Assembly: GCA_959607825.1 (NCBI GenBank)
Contig: CAUHNW010000012.1
Location: forward strand, 1 to 64,000
From: HGM13006 sp900757695
GTDB taxonomy: Bacteria; Bacillota; Clostridia; Oscillospirales; Oscillospiraceae
Length of the DNA stretch: 64,000 nucleotides
Direction of reading: 5' to 3'
Shown here piece by piece: positions 16,594 to 24,648 of this stretch. Within the stretch, counting starts at the first letter, position 1, and each line of letters begins with the position of its first letter. The notes under the pieces were generated by a model. That model was not told where the DNA came from. It did no database searches and saw only the letters and a program-made list of their open reading frames with translations. The translations under genes and the position numbers were made by a program.

Positions 16594-18252
16594 TTAAATT
16601 TCCATAATCACCGGCAGGATCATGGGGTTCCGCTTGGTGTGCTTATAGAGGTAGTTGGACAAGGAGGACTTGATGCTGGCCTTAATGGTCGCCCAGTCCG
16701 TTACATGCTGGCTGATGCAGTCCTCCACCGCCTCGGTGGCGATCTCCTTGAGCTCTTCCATGAGATCCCCGGACTCCTTCACATAGACAAAGCCCCGGGT
16801 GATGATATCCGGCCCGGAAATGATCGCACCGTCCTCGCTGGACAGGTTGACCACCACAACGATCATGCCGTCCTGGGCCAGATGCTTCCGATCCCGGAGC
16901 ACCACACTGCCCACATCGCCAACGCCAAGTCCGTCCACCAGCATCTTACCGGCAGGCACGGTCCCTGCCAGCTTGCAGGAATTACGGGTCAGCTCGATCA
17001 CACGGCCAATGTCGCTGACAACGATCCGGCGGGGATCCATCCCCATCTCCTGGGCCAGCTTCGCATGGCGCCGCAGGTGCCGCTGCTCGCCGTGCACGGG
17101 AATAAAGAACTTGGGCTTCAGCAGTGCATGCATGATCTTCAGCTCTTCCTGGCAGGCATGGCCGGATACATGGAGATCTGCCAGCTTGTCGTACACCACT
17201 TCTGCACCCTTCCGGTACAGCTCATTGATCACGGCGGAAATGGTCTTTTCGTTGCCGGGGATTGCAGATGCGGAAATCAGCACCCGGTCGCCGGGGCCGA
17301 TCTCTACCTGCCGGTGGCCGGAGAAGGCCATCCGGTACAGGGCCGACATATTCTCGCCCTGAGAGCCGGTGGTGATGATTACGGTCTTTTCCTTCGGCAG
17401 GCTCTTGGTGGCATTGATATCCACCAGCGTGTTCTTCGGCACGTCCAGATAGCCCAGCTCCATGGAGACCTTCAGGATATTCTCCATGCTCCGTCCGGTA
17501 ACCGCTACCTTCCGGCCATATTTCGCCGCAACGTTCAGCACCGTCTGGATCCGGTCTACATTGGAGGCAAAGGTGGTGACAATGATCCGCTGATCGCAGC
17601 CCTTGAACATGCTGTCAAAACTCCGGGATACCTTTCGCTCCGAGGGAGAGAAGCCCTCCCGCTCCACATTGGTGGAATCGCACAGCAGGGCCAGAACGCC
17701 CTTGTTGCCCAGTGCACCGAACCGTGCCAGATCAATGATATTGCCGGAGATCGGCGTAGAATCGATCTTAAAGTCGCCGGTCATCACCACAACGCCCACG
17801 GGGGTATGGATGGCGAAGGCCACGGCATCGGCAATGGAATGGTTGACATGGATAAACTCCACCTTGAAGCAGCCTGCCTTTACCACCTCACCGGCCTCAT
17901 GGGTCACGATTTTGGTGCTGTCCAGCAGCCCATGCTCCTCCAGCTTGATCTGTACCAGACCGGCGGTGAGCCGGGTGGTGTGCACCGGCGCATTGACCTG
18001 CTCCAGCACATAGGGCAGTCCGCCGATATGATCCTCATGGCCATGGGTCAGGAAAAATCCACGGAGCTTCTGCTGGTTCTTGATCAGGTAGGTCACATCC
18101 GGCACCACCAGATCCACGCCATACATATCATCCTCAGGGAAGCCCAGTCCGCAGTCTACTACGATCATGTCACCGCCGTACTCCAGCACGGTGATATTTT
18201 TTCCGATCTCATTGAGTCCGCCAAGGGATATGATTTTTAATTTTTCAGCCAA
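16594..18252 (-). CDS. rnj: Ribonuclease J
   Basis: Metallo-beta-lactamase/beta-CASP nuclease with 5'-3' exo- and endonuclease activity, a central RNA-decay enzyme of Firmicutes. The 552 residues carry the metal site HGHEDHIGG (near 70-78), MTGDFKIDSTP near 160, the beta-CASP region around 210-370 (GSQGENMSALYR) and the late motif PVHGEQRHL near 370. The start is TTG at 18252, the only suitable codon before the conserved KIISLGGLNEIGKN; the GGAG upstream lies 12 nt away, a rather long spacing. A promoter lies about 60-90 bp upstream. Only one RNase J gene is seen here. Confidence 0.96.
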   Translation of the reverse strand: MAEKLKIISLGGLNEIGKNITVLEYGGDMIVVDCGLGFPEDDMYGVDLVVPDVTYLIKNQQKLRGFFLTHGHEDHIGGLPYVLEQVNAPVHTTRLTAGLVQIKLEEHGLLDSTKIVTHEAGEVVKAGCFKVEFIHVNHSIADAVAFAIHTPVGVVVMTGDFKIDSTPISGNIIDLARFGALGNKGVLALLCDSTNVEREGFSPSERKVSRSFDSMFKGCDQRIIVTTFASNVDRIQTVLNVAAKYGRKVAVTGRSMENILKVSMELGYLDVPKNTLVDINATKSLPKEKTVIITTGSQGENMSALYRMAFSGHRQVEIGPGDRVLISASAIPGNEKTISAVINELYRKGAEVVYDKLADLHVSGHACQEELKIMHALLKPKFFIPVHGEQRHLRRHAKLAQEMGMDPRRIVVSDIGRVIELTRNSCKLAGTVPAGKMLVDGLGVGDVGSVVLRDRKHLAQDGMIVVVVNLSSEDGAIISGPDIITRGFVYVKESGDLMEELKEIATEAVEDCISQHVTDWATIKASIKSSLSNYLYKHTKRNPMILPVIMEI

Positions 18253-18309
18253 ATTATATCACTACTCCATTCGTCTTTGCAGCATAGGGCGGCTGGGCCC
18301 CAGCTGATG

Positions 18310-18339
18310 ATTTTACGCCAAAAGGGCGCACAAGAACAA
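18310..18339 (-). promoter_or_regulatory. Probable promoter of rnj
   Basis: TTGTTC, 18-bp spacer, TAAAAT on the minus strand, about 58 bp upstream of the TTG start. Confidence 0.55.
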
Positions 18340-18611
18340 GGCATCCCCTTTGGGTATGCCAAATTTTGCTTATGAACAGGAATATGGGGGAAGCAGCCTG
18401 TCTCCATACGCTGACCCCGTCTCGTCAGCTGCATGCGGAAACGCCGTCTGCCGCCCCGATTATATCATTGTACTTCCGTACATAATGCACATAGCGGTTG
18501 CCGCCCCGGCTCCGGCGCATATGCAGCGTCAGGCCTCTCACTCCGGCGGCACATTCCCGGGCGGTTCCCCGGGCCAGCCTGATTTACAGGCAATCATTCT
18601 GATTTATTATA
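18340..18611 (-). other. Structured non-coding stretch between rnj and gdpP, candidate RNA gene
   Basis: About 550 bp separate rnj and gdpP and no credible protein is seen. On the minus strand an extended -10 (TGCTATAAT, 18606-18611) is followed by several hairpins: GCCTG/CAGGC, CCCGGG/CCCGGG, TGCCGCC/GGCGGCA (18499-18551), TGTAC-GGAA-GTACA (18469-18482) and GCTGAC/GTCAGC. It closes with GGCATCCCC-type stem 18340-18360 followed by the T-rich TTGTTCTTG. It does not match SRP RNA, tmRNA, RNase P RNA or 6S RNA by the signatures I know. An unusually long structured leader of rnj is the alternative. Confidence 0.3.
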
Positions 18612-18716
18612 GCACAGCTGCTGCAAAAAGTATACATAAAATTTTACCGAAGAAAGTTTTCTCCCATGATCCCGCTCTTTCCCCGGGAAAATTGCGTCTG
18701 ACGGACGGGTTAGCTC

Positions 18717-18746
18717 TTGTGTTTCGGATACGACCTATGGTATAAT
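18717..18746 (+). promoter_or_regulatory. Promoter of the gdpP-ftsH operon
   Basis: TTGTGT, 18-bp spacer, TATAAT; about 55 bp upstream of the gdpP start. Confidence 0.75.
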
Positions 18747-18801
18747 ATCGGAATCGTAGGCTGGATTTTTATGCCCGCCTGTCGAAAGGAGCTGTTGCTG
18801 C

Positions 18802-20790
18802 TTGAACAAGAAGCTGTCCCGTCTTTTCTCCACGAATCTGACGGTCTACTTTACTGTGATGGTTCTCATATGTCTTGTCGCCTGGTGCCGCCGCACCTTT
18901 ATTCTGGCCACCTGTGAGACCATTGCCACCATCGGTCTTTTTATCTACTACAAGATCCGCTCCGTCCGCAGACGGAAGGCCATTGCGCAGTACCTTCAGG
19001 ATGCCAGCATCTCCGTGGATTCCGTATCCAACGAAGAGATGAGCATTCCGGTTCCTGCGGTAATTCTCAATATGACCGATCAGGAAATCATGTGGTGCAA
19101 CGATGCCTTTATGAAGCTGGCCGGTGCGACCGACAGTCTGTTTGAGGTCAGCCTCTCCGAAATTTTCCCGGATTTCCCCACGGACTGGCTCACCGAAGGG
19201 CGCCCCGAGTGCCCCCAGGAGGCCGTTCGGGACGGCTGCCGGTATCGGGTCTACGGCGACTTCATCCGCCCCGGCGAGGATTCTGCCGGCAGTCTTACTG
19301 CGATGCTGTATTTCGTAGATGAAACCGAGCTGCTCAATACCCGAGACGAGTATGACCTGAGCCGTCCCGTTGTCAGCATCATTCTGGTGGACAACTATGA
19401 TGAGCTGACCTCCAATCTGCCGGACAAATCCATTTCCAGTCTTTCCGCCCGTCTGGACGATGCCATCACCGGCTGGGCCGCCGGTTCCACCGGCATTCTC
19501 CGGCGGTTGGAGCGCAACCGCTACCTTTTCCTGTTTGAGCAGCGGGAGCTTCCCCACTATATTGATGAGAAGTTCTCCATTTTGGACACCGTTCGGGCCA
19601 TTACCAACGAAACCGGCACTCCCGCCACCCTGAGCATCGGTGTCGGCAAGGACGGCACCAGCCTGCAGGAGTGCTACGACTTTGCGTCCCTCTCCATTGA
19701 TATGTCTCTGAGCCGCGGCGGCGATCAGGCCGTGGTGAAGGATCGCTATAATTTCTCCTTCTACGGCGGACGTGCCAAGGAAGCCGAACGCCGCACCAAG
19801 GTCAAGTCCCGTGTCATGGCCGGCGCCCTTCAGGAGCTTGTCACCGGCGCCTCCAATGTTTTGATCATGGGCCATAAAAATGCCGACATCGACGCTGTTG
19901 GCGCTGCCGTGGGCGTCATGTGTATCTGCCGGAAGCTGGGCTGCCCTGCCCACATTGTAATCGATCTTCAGCACAACGCCTCGAAGCCGCTTCTGGAAAA
20001 GCTTCAGGCCGTTCCCCAGTATCAGGACTGCTTCCTCTCTCCCGAGGATGCCATTGTGGAGCTGGGCGAGGATTCTCTGCTGGTGATCGTGGACACAAAC
20101 CGGCCCGATCAGGTGGAATCCGCTCAGCTGCTTTCCAGCACCGACCGTGTTGCCGTGATCGACCATCACCGCCGTGCCGCCGACTACATCGAAGGCGCAC
20201 TGTTGAACTTCCACGAGCCCTATGCCTCCTCCGCCTGTGAGCTGGTCACAGAGCTTGTCCAGTACCTGACCGAGCGGGAGGATGTGCTTCCGGTGGAGAC
20301 CCTTTCTCTGCTGGCCGGCATCGTGCTGGACACCAAGAATTTCTCCGTCCGCACCGGCGCCCGCACCTTTGAAGCTGCCGCATGGCTCCGGAAAAGCGGC
20401 GCCGACACCGTAGCGGTGAAGCTGCTGTTCCAGAACGATCTCCACGCAACGCTGGATCGCTACGAGATCATTCAGCATGCGGAGATGTACCGGGGGAATA
20501 TCGCCCTGTGCTGTCTTGACTATACCTCTGACCGCATCATTGCCGCACAGGCCGCCGATGAGCTTTTGAACATCTCCGGCATCGAGGCATCCTTTGTGTT
20601 CTACCCCGACGGCAATCGGGTCATCTGCTCCGCCCGCTCCATTGGCGAAGCCAATGTTCAGATGATTCTGGAGCCGCTGGGCGGCGGCGGCAATCAGGCC
20701 ACCGCAGGCGCTCAGATCAAGGATATGACCCCGGAGCAGGTGCGGGATGCCTTGAAGCAGTCCATCGATCAGTTTTTCAGCGACACCTGA
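18802..20790 (+). CDS. gdpP: Cyclic-di-AMP phosphodiesterase GdpP
   Basis: Hydrolyses c-di-AMP to pApA at the membrane. The 662 residues have two N-terminal membrane helices (about 13-50), a PAS-like region (about 75-160), a degenerate GGDEF domain (about 170-300) and the DHH/DHHA1 phosphodiesterase (340-655) with GHKNADIDAVGA near 355, DTNRPDQVE near 430, DHHRR near 454 and GIVLDTKNF near 510. The start is TTG 18802 with AAAGGAG ten bases upstream. First gene of gdpP-rplI-dnaB-tilS-hpt-ftsH; the gdpP-rplI-dnaB order is typical of Firmicutes. Confidence 0.96.
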   Translation: MNKKLSRLFSTNLTVYFTVMVLICLVAWCRRTFILATCETIATIGLFIYYKIRSVRRRKAIAQYLQDASISVDSVSNEEMSIPVPAVILNMTDQEIMWCNDAFMKLAGATDSLFEVSLSEIFPDFPTDWLTEGRPECPQEAVRDGCRYRVYGDFIRPGEDSAGSLTAMLYFVDETELLNTRDEYDLSRPVVSIILVDNYDELTSNLPDKSISSLSARLDDAITGWAAGSTGILRRLERNRYLFLFEQRELPHYIDEKFSILDTVRAITNETGTPATLSIGVGKDGTSLQECYDFASLSIDMSLSRGGDQAVVKDRYNFSFYGGRAKEAERRTKVKSRVMAGALQELVTGASNVLIMGHKNADIDAVGAAVGVMCICRKLGCPAHIVIDLQHNASKPLLEKLQAVPQYQDCFLSPEDAIVELGEDSLLVIVDTNRPDQVESAQLLSSTDRVAVIDHHRRAADYIEGALLNFHEPYASSACELVTELVQYLTEREDVLPVETLSLLAGIVLDTKNFSVRTGARTFEAAAWLRKSGADTVAVKLLFQNDLHATLDRYEIIQHAEMYRGNIALCCLDYTSDRIIAAQAADELLNISGIEASFVFYPDGNRVICSARSIGEANVQMILEPLGGGGNQATAGAQIKDMTPEQVRDALKQSIDQFFSDT

Positions 20791-20883
20791 TGCGGCAGTG
20801 TCTGCCGCCGGCATCGCTTCATTTATGTTTTCCCAGCGGTCCTGTTCCGCAGGCTTCCGCTGCATATTGAAAGGAGTATTCCC

Positions 20884-21330
20884 ATGAAAGTGATTTTATT
20901 ACAGGATATCCGTGGCAAGGGTAAGAAGGGCCAGATGATTGAGGCCTCTGACGGCTACGCCCGGAACTATCTGCTCCCCCGGAAGATGGCTGTAGAGGCC
21001 ACCGCCGACAACGTCAACACCATGAAGATGAACGACAAGGCCAAGGCTGAGCAGATGGCCCGTGAAAAGGCGCAGGCCCAGGAATTTGCCGAGAAGCTCA
21101 AGGACATTACCGTAGAGCTGAAGGCAAAATCCGGCAACGGCGGCCGTCTCTTCGGCTCCATCACCTCTCAGGAGGTGGCAGATGCGCTGAAGCAGCAGTC
21201 CGGCATTGCCATTGACAAGAAAAAGATCGTACAGGATGAGCCCATCAAGTCCTTCGGCACCTTCAGCCTCAAGGCCAAGCTGGGCTATGAGATCGTGGCT
21301 ACCATTACGGTTCATGTCAGCGAGGCCTGA
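20884..21330 (+). CDS. rplI: 50S ribosomal protein bL9
   Basis: Large-subunit ribosomal protein. The 148 residues have the N-terminal KVILLQDIRGKGKKGQ and GYARNYLLPRKMA blocks that bind rRNA, a linking helix (about 42-76) and a C-terminal domain with GRLFGSITSQEVADAL. AAAGGAG precedes ATG 20884. It sits between gdpP and dnaB with short gaps. Confidence 0.98.
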   Translation: MKVILLQDIRGKGKKGQMIEASDGYARNYLLPRKMAVEATADNVNTMKMNDKAKAEQMAREKAQAQEFAEKLKDITVELKAKSGNGGRLFGSITSQEVADALKQQSGIAIDKKKIVQDEPIKSFGTFSLKAKLGYEIVATITVHVSEA

Positions 21331-21429
21331 GCAATTCGATCCCAGCCCACGCATTTTCCCGGCAGCGGCGCACATTTCCCCGCGATCTGGTGCGGCGCTG
21401 CCGATACGTCTTACAGGAGGTGAAGCATC

Positions 21430-22764
21430 ATGGATGAGCTGCTGACACGGCAGATGCCCCATTCGCTGGAAGCCGAGCAGGCTGTGATCGGTTCCATGCT
21501 CATTGACCCCAGCTGTGTTGCGGATATGCTGGAGCTTGTGAAGCCCGACGATTTCTATCTCCAGCAGAATAAGGATATCTTCACCACCATCTACACCATG
21601 TTCAATTACTCCATGGACATTGACCCGGTCACTGTCATGGATCAGATGAAGCAGTCCGGCGTCTATGATGAAGAAAAGACCAGGGACTATCTGCTTCAAA
21701 TTCTCGATATCACGCCCACCGCCGCCAATGCAAAGCAGTATGCTCAGATCGTAGCAGATAAATCCCTGCTGCGGCAGATTGCGCAGGCGGCAAAGGACAT
21801 CTCCGAGATCGTCACCGAAGAGGTGGGCTCTGCCCAGAGCATCATGGATGCCGCCGAGCAGAAAATCTACGCCATCCGCAACGGCCGCAGCAATCAGGAT
21901 CTGGAGCACATCGGTACCATTCTGCTGAACGTCTACGATCAGCTGGCCGAGCGTGCCCGTTCCGACAGTGCCATTCCCGGCCTGTCTACAGGCCTGAAAG
22001 ACCTGGATGCCAAGATCAACGGACTCAACAAGTCCGACCTGCTGCTGATCGCCGCCCGCCCCGGCATGGGAAAAACCTCCATCGCCCTGAACATTGCGCT
22101 GGCGGTGGCCAAGAAGACGGACAAGGCCGTTGTCATGTTCTCGCTGGAAATGAGCAAGGAGCAGCTTGCCTCCCGTCTTCTTTCCAACGAGAGCTTTGTA
22201 GACAGCCAGCTGCTGCTGACCGGCAAGCTCTCGGAGGAAGAATGGGGGAAGCTGGGCACCGCCGCCTCGGCCCTGAGCCAGACGGATATCCGGGTAGACG
22301 ACAACCCCTCCATCACCGTTACGGAGATGAACGCAAAGTGCCGCCGGATCGACAATCTGGGACTGGTCATCATCGACTACCTACAGCTGATGACCTCCGC
22401 CACCGGCAAGGTCAGCGACAACCGTGTTACCGCCGTCGGTGAGATTTCCCGTGCCCTGAAAATCATGGCCAAGGAGCTCAATGTTCCGGTTATCTGCCTG
22501 AGCCAGCTGAGCCGTGCCAACGAGAGCCGTGCGGATAAGCGTCCCATGCTCTCCGACCTCCGTGAATCCGGCTCTATCGAGCAGGACGCCGACGAAGTTC
22601 TATTCCTCTACCGGGATGATTATTACAATCCGGATACGGAAGAAAAGAATGTGGCGGAGTGCATCGTGGCCAAAAACCGCCATGGTGAAACCGGCACCGT
22701 AAAGCTTCAGTGGCTGCCCCAGTACACCACCTTCTCGGACCGGGAGTGGAAGCACAGTGAATGA
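21430..22764 (+). CDS. dnaB: Replicative DNA helicase DnaB
   Basis: Hexameric helicase that unwinds DNA at the replication fork. The 444 residues have the N-terminal DnaB domain (about 8-110, starting at PHSLEAEQAVIGSML), a linker and the RecA-like domain with Walker A AARPGMGKTS (208-217), Walker B LVIIDYLQLM, and the LSQLSRANESR and DLRESGSIEQDAD motifs. AGGAGG lies 9 nt before ATG. Its last 8 bases overlap tilS. No intein is present. Confidence 0.98.
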   Translation: MDELLTRQMPHSLEAEQAVIGSMLIDPSCVADMLELVKPDDFYLQQNKDIFTTIYTMFNYSMDIDPVTVMDQMKQSGVYDEEKTRDYLLQILDITPTAANAKQYAQIVADKSLLRQIAQAAKDISEIVTEEVGSAQSIMDAAEQKIYAIRNGRSNQDLEHIGTILLNVYDQLAERARSDSAIPGLSTGLKDLDAKINGLNKSDLLLIAARPGMGKTSIALNIALAVAKKTDKAVVMFSLEMSKEQLASRLLSNESFVDSQLLLTGKLSEEEWGKLGTAASALSQTDIRVDDNPSITVTEMNAKCRRIDNLGLVIIDYLQLMTSATGKVSDNRVTAVGEISRALKIMAKELNVPVICLSQLSRANESRADKRPMLSDLRESGSIEQDADEVLFLYRDDYYNPDTEEKNVAECIVAKNRHGETGTVKLQWLPQYTTFSDREWKHSE

Positions 22765-24085
22765 TTCGGTACTGCGTTTCATCCGGAAATACCGGATGGT
22801 CTCCCCGGGGGATACCGTGATCTGTGCGCTTTCCGGCGGAAAGGATTCCATGGCCCTGCTCCACATTCTGCTGGAGCTTCAGGATACACTGGGCATCACC
22901 GTCACAGCCGCCCATTTCAATCACCATCTGCGCGGGGCCGAGTCCCTGCGGGACCAGCAATTTGTGCAGGAGCACTGCCGCAGCTGCCATGTTCCGCTGA
23001 CCGTAGGCGGGGCCGATGTTGCGGCGTATGCCGCCGCCCATAAATTAGGGATTGAGGAAGCCGCACGGCAGCTGCGCTATGCCTTTTTAGAGCACCTCTC
23101 CCCGGATGCGAAAATTGCCACGGCCCATCAGGCGCAGGACAATTTGGAGACCATGCTGATGCATCTGGTGCGGGGCTGCCGCCTGCATGGGCTGAGCGGA
23201 ATTGCCCCCGTGCGGGGAAGGATCATCCGTCCGCTGCTGTGCACGGAGCCTGCCGAGCTTCTCTCCTATCTGGAGGCCCGTGGGATTCCCCATGTGGAGG
23301 ATTCCACCAATCAGGAAGATGACAGTCTCCGAAACCGTCTGCGGCACAATGTCATTCCGCAGCTGCTTTCAGAGAATCCCTCTCTGCTGGAGGCCGCCTC
23401 CTCCCTGTGCCTGTCACTGGGGCAGGAGGACGCCTATCTGGAGGCGCAGGCCCATGCACAGCTTGCACAGCTGCAAACAGAGCATGGGCTCTCCTGTGCG
23501 GGTCTCTGCGGGCTGCCCGAAGCCATGGCCCTCCGTGTTCTCCGGCTGTATCTGAACCCGGTGCCGTCCTTATCTGCCCATCATCTTTCTCAGGGGCTTT
23601 TACTGGCAGGCAGCAAATCCCCCTCCGCCGCATATGCTCTTCCGGGAGGGTATGTGCTCCGCAGGGTCTATGAATATTTAAGGCTGGATGCCGCTTCTGC
23701 CCCCAGCGTTCCCCCGGCATGTGCCCTCTGTCCGGGTGATTCCATCGGATTCGGCCCATACCGTATCAGCTGCGAAGCAGCCGCATGCCCCAGCCCCCTT
23801 TCCCAAGGCCAGCTCATTTTATCTGCCGAAGGGCTTTCTTTTCCCCTCACCGTCCGCAGCCGTCAGCCCGGAGACCGCATTCGTCTTCCCGGCGGCAGCA
23901 AAAAGATCAGTCGTCTGATGATCGATCTGAAAATTCCCGCCGCAGCCCGCAATACACTGCCCCTGATCGTGCAGGATCAGGAGGTATTGGCGCTGCCGCC
24001 CTATCTTGCCGCCGCGGATCGGCGGCCAACTACAGGAAGTTCCAGTCTGATACTGACTGTAAAACGAATGGAGGAAGAACCATGA
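22757..24085 (+). CDS. tilS: tRNA(Ile)-lysidine synthase
   Basis: Converts C34 of the minor tRNA-Ile anticodon to lysidine using ATP and lysine. The 442 residues show the PP-loop LSGGKDSMAL (24-33), HFNHHLRGAES near 55, GIEEAARQLRY near 98, and a C-terminal substrate-binding domain (about 345-435) with RSRQPGDRIRLPGG. The start GTG 22757 overlaps dnaB by 8 bp, and its stop overlaps hpt by 4 bp, so translation is probably coupled. The pairing with hpt and ftsH is the common bacterial order. Confidence 0.96.
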   Translation: MNDSVLRFIRKYRMVSPGDTVICALSGGKDSMALLHILLELQDTLGITVTAAHFNHHLRGAESLRDQQFVQEHCRSCHVPLTVGGADVAAYAAAHKLGIEEAARQLRYAFLEHLSPDAKIATAHQAQDNLETMLMHLVRGCRLHGLSGIAPVRGRIIRPLLCTEPAELLSYLEARGIPHVEDSTNQEDDSLRNRLRHNVIPQLLSENPSLLEAASSLCLSLGQEDAYLEAQAHAQLAQLQTEHGLSCAGLCGLPEAMALRVLRLYLNPVPSLSAHHLSQGLLLAGSKSPSAAYALPGGYVLRRVYEYLRLDAASAPSVPPACALCPGDSIGFGPYRISCEAAACPSPLSQGQLILSAEGLSFPLTVRSRQPGDRIRLPGGSKKISRLMIDLKIPAAARNTLPLIVQDQEVLALPPYLAAADRRPTTGSSSLILTVKRMEEEP

Positions 24086-24621
24086 ACCGTGATCTTGACT
24101 ATGTAATGTTTACCCCTGAGCAGCTCAGCGCCCGTGTAAAGGAAATCGGTCAGCAGCTCACCGAGGAATACGCCGGCAAAGCGCCGATCCTTCTATGTAT
24201 CATGAAGGGCAGCCTTGTGTTTACCGCCGACCTCATGCGGGAGATCAATCTCCCCTGCACGCTGGAGTCTCTGACCCTGTCCTCCTACCGGGCCATAGCC
24301 ACCACCCCCGGTGCCATCGACATGAAGGAGCCCTTCGATCTGGACGTTACCGGTCGGGATATCATCGTGATCGAGGACATTCTCGACACCGGCCGCACCC
24401 TGAGCTTTGTGCTGAAGCTGCTCAAGAAGCAAGATCCCGCCTCCTTGAAGCTGGTGGTACTGCTGGATAAGCCCAGCCGCCGTGAGGCGCCTGTGGAAGC
24501 AGATATCGTGGGCTTCACCATTCCGGACGCCTTTGTGGTAGGCTATGGACTGGATTATGACCAGAAATACCGCAACCTGCCCTGTATCGGCGTGCTGAAG
24601 CCCAGCATCTACGAGGGGTAA
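24082..24621 (+). CDS. hpt: Hypoxanthine phosphoribosyltransferase
   Basis: Purine salvage enzyme that joins hypoxanthine or guanine to PRPP. The 179 residues have the usual length, with KGSLVF near 40, the PRPP-binding motif VIEDILDTGRT (about 96-106) and the late LDKPSRREAPVEADIVGF block. ATG 24082 overlaps the tilS stop (ATGA), with GGAGGAAGAACC giving the ribosome site. An open frame extending about 100 codons upstream is the tilS gene read in another frame, not part of this protein. Confidence 0.96.
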   Translation: MNRDLDYVMFTPEQLSARVKEIGQQLTEEYAGKAPILLCIMKGSLVFTADLMREINLPCTLESLTLSSYRAIATTPGAIDMKEPFDLDVTGRDIIVIEDILDTGRTLSFVLKLLKKQDPASLKLVVLLDKPSRREAPVEADIVGFTIPDAFVVGYGLDYDQKYRNLPCIGVLKPSIYEG

Positions 24622-24648
24622 ATCAATCACCGCAAGGGAGTGACCCGT

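Noticed and set aside
18253..18258. TATAAT directly before the rnj start as a leaderless promoter
   Set aside because: Transcription would begin after the TTG start codon, so the hexamer is probably fortuitous; a better promoter lies at 18310-18339.
18340..18611. SRP RNA (because of a GGAA tetraloop stem)
   Set aside because: The symmetric-loop bases that flank the GGAA tetraloop in SRP helix 8 are missing.
18769..20865. Minus-strand open frame of 698 codons
   Set aside because: It covers gdpP in antisense; gdpP has clear DHH motifs, promoter and ribosome site on the plus strand.
23785..24081. N-terminal extension of hpt by about 100 residues
   Set aside because: The extension is tilS read in another frame; ATG 24082 has a ribosome site and gives a normal-length enzyme.
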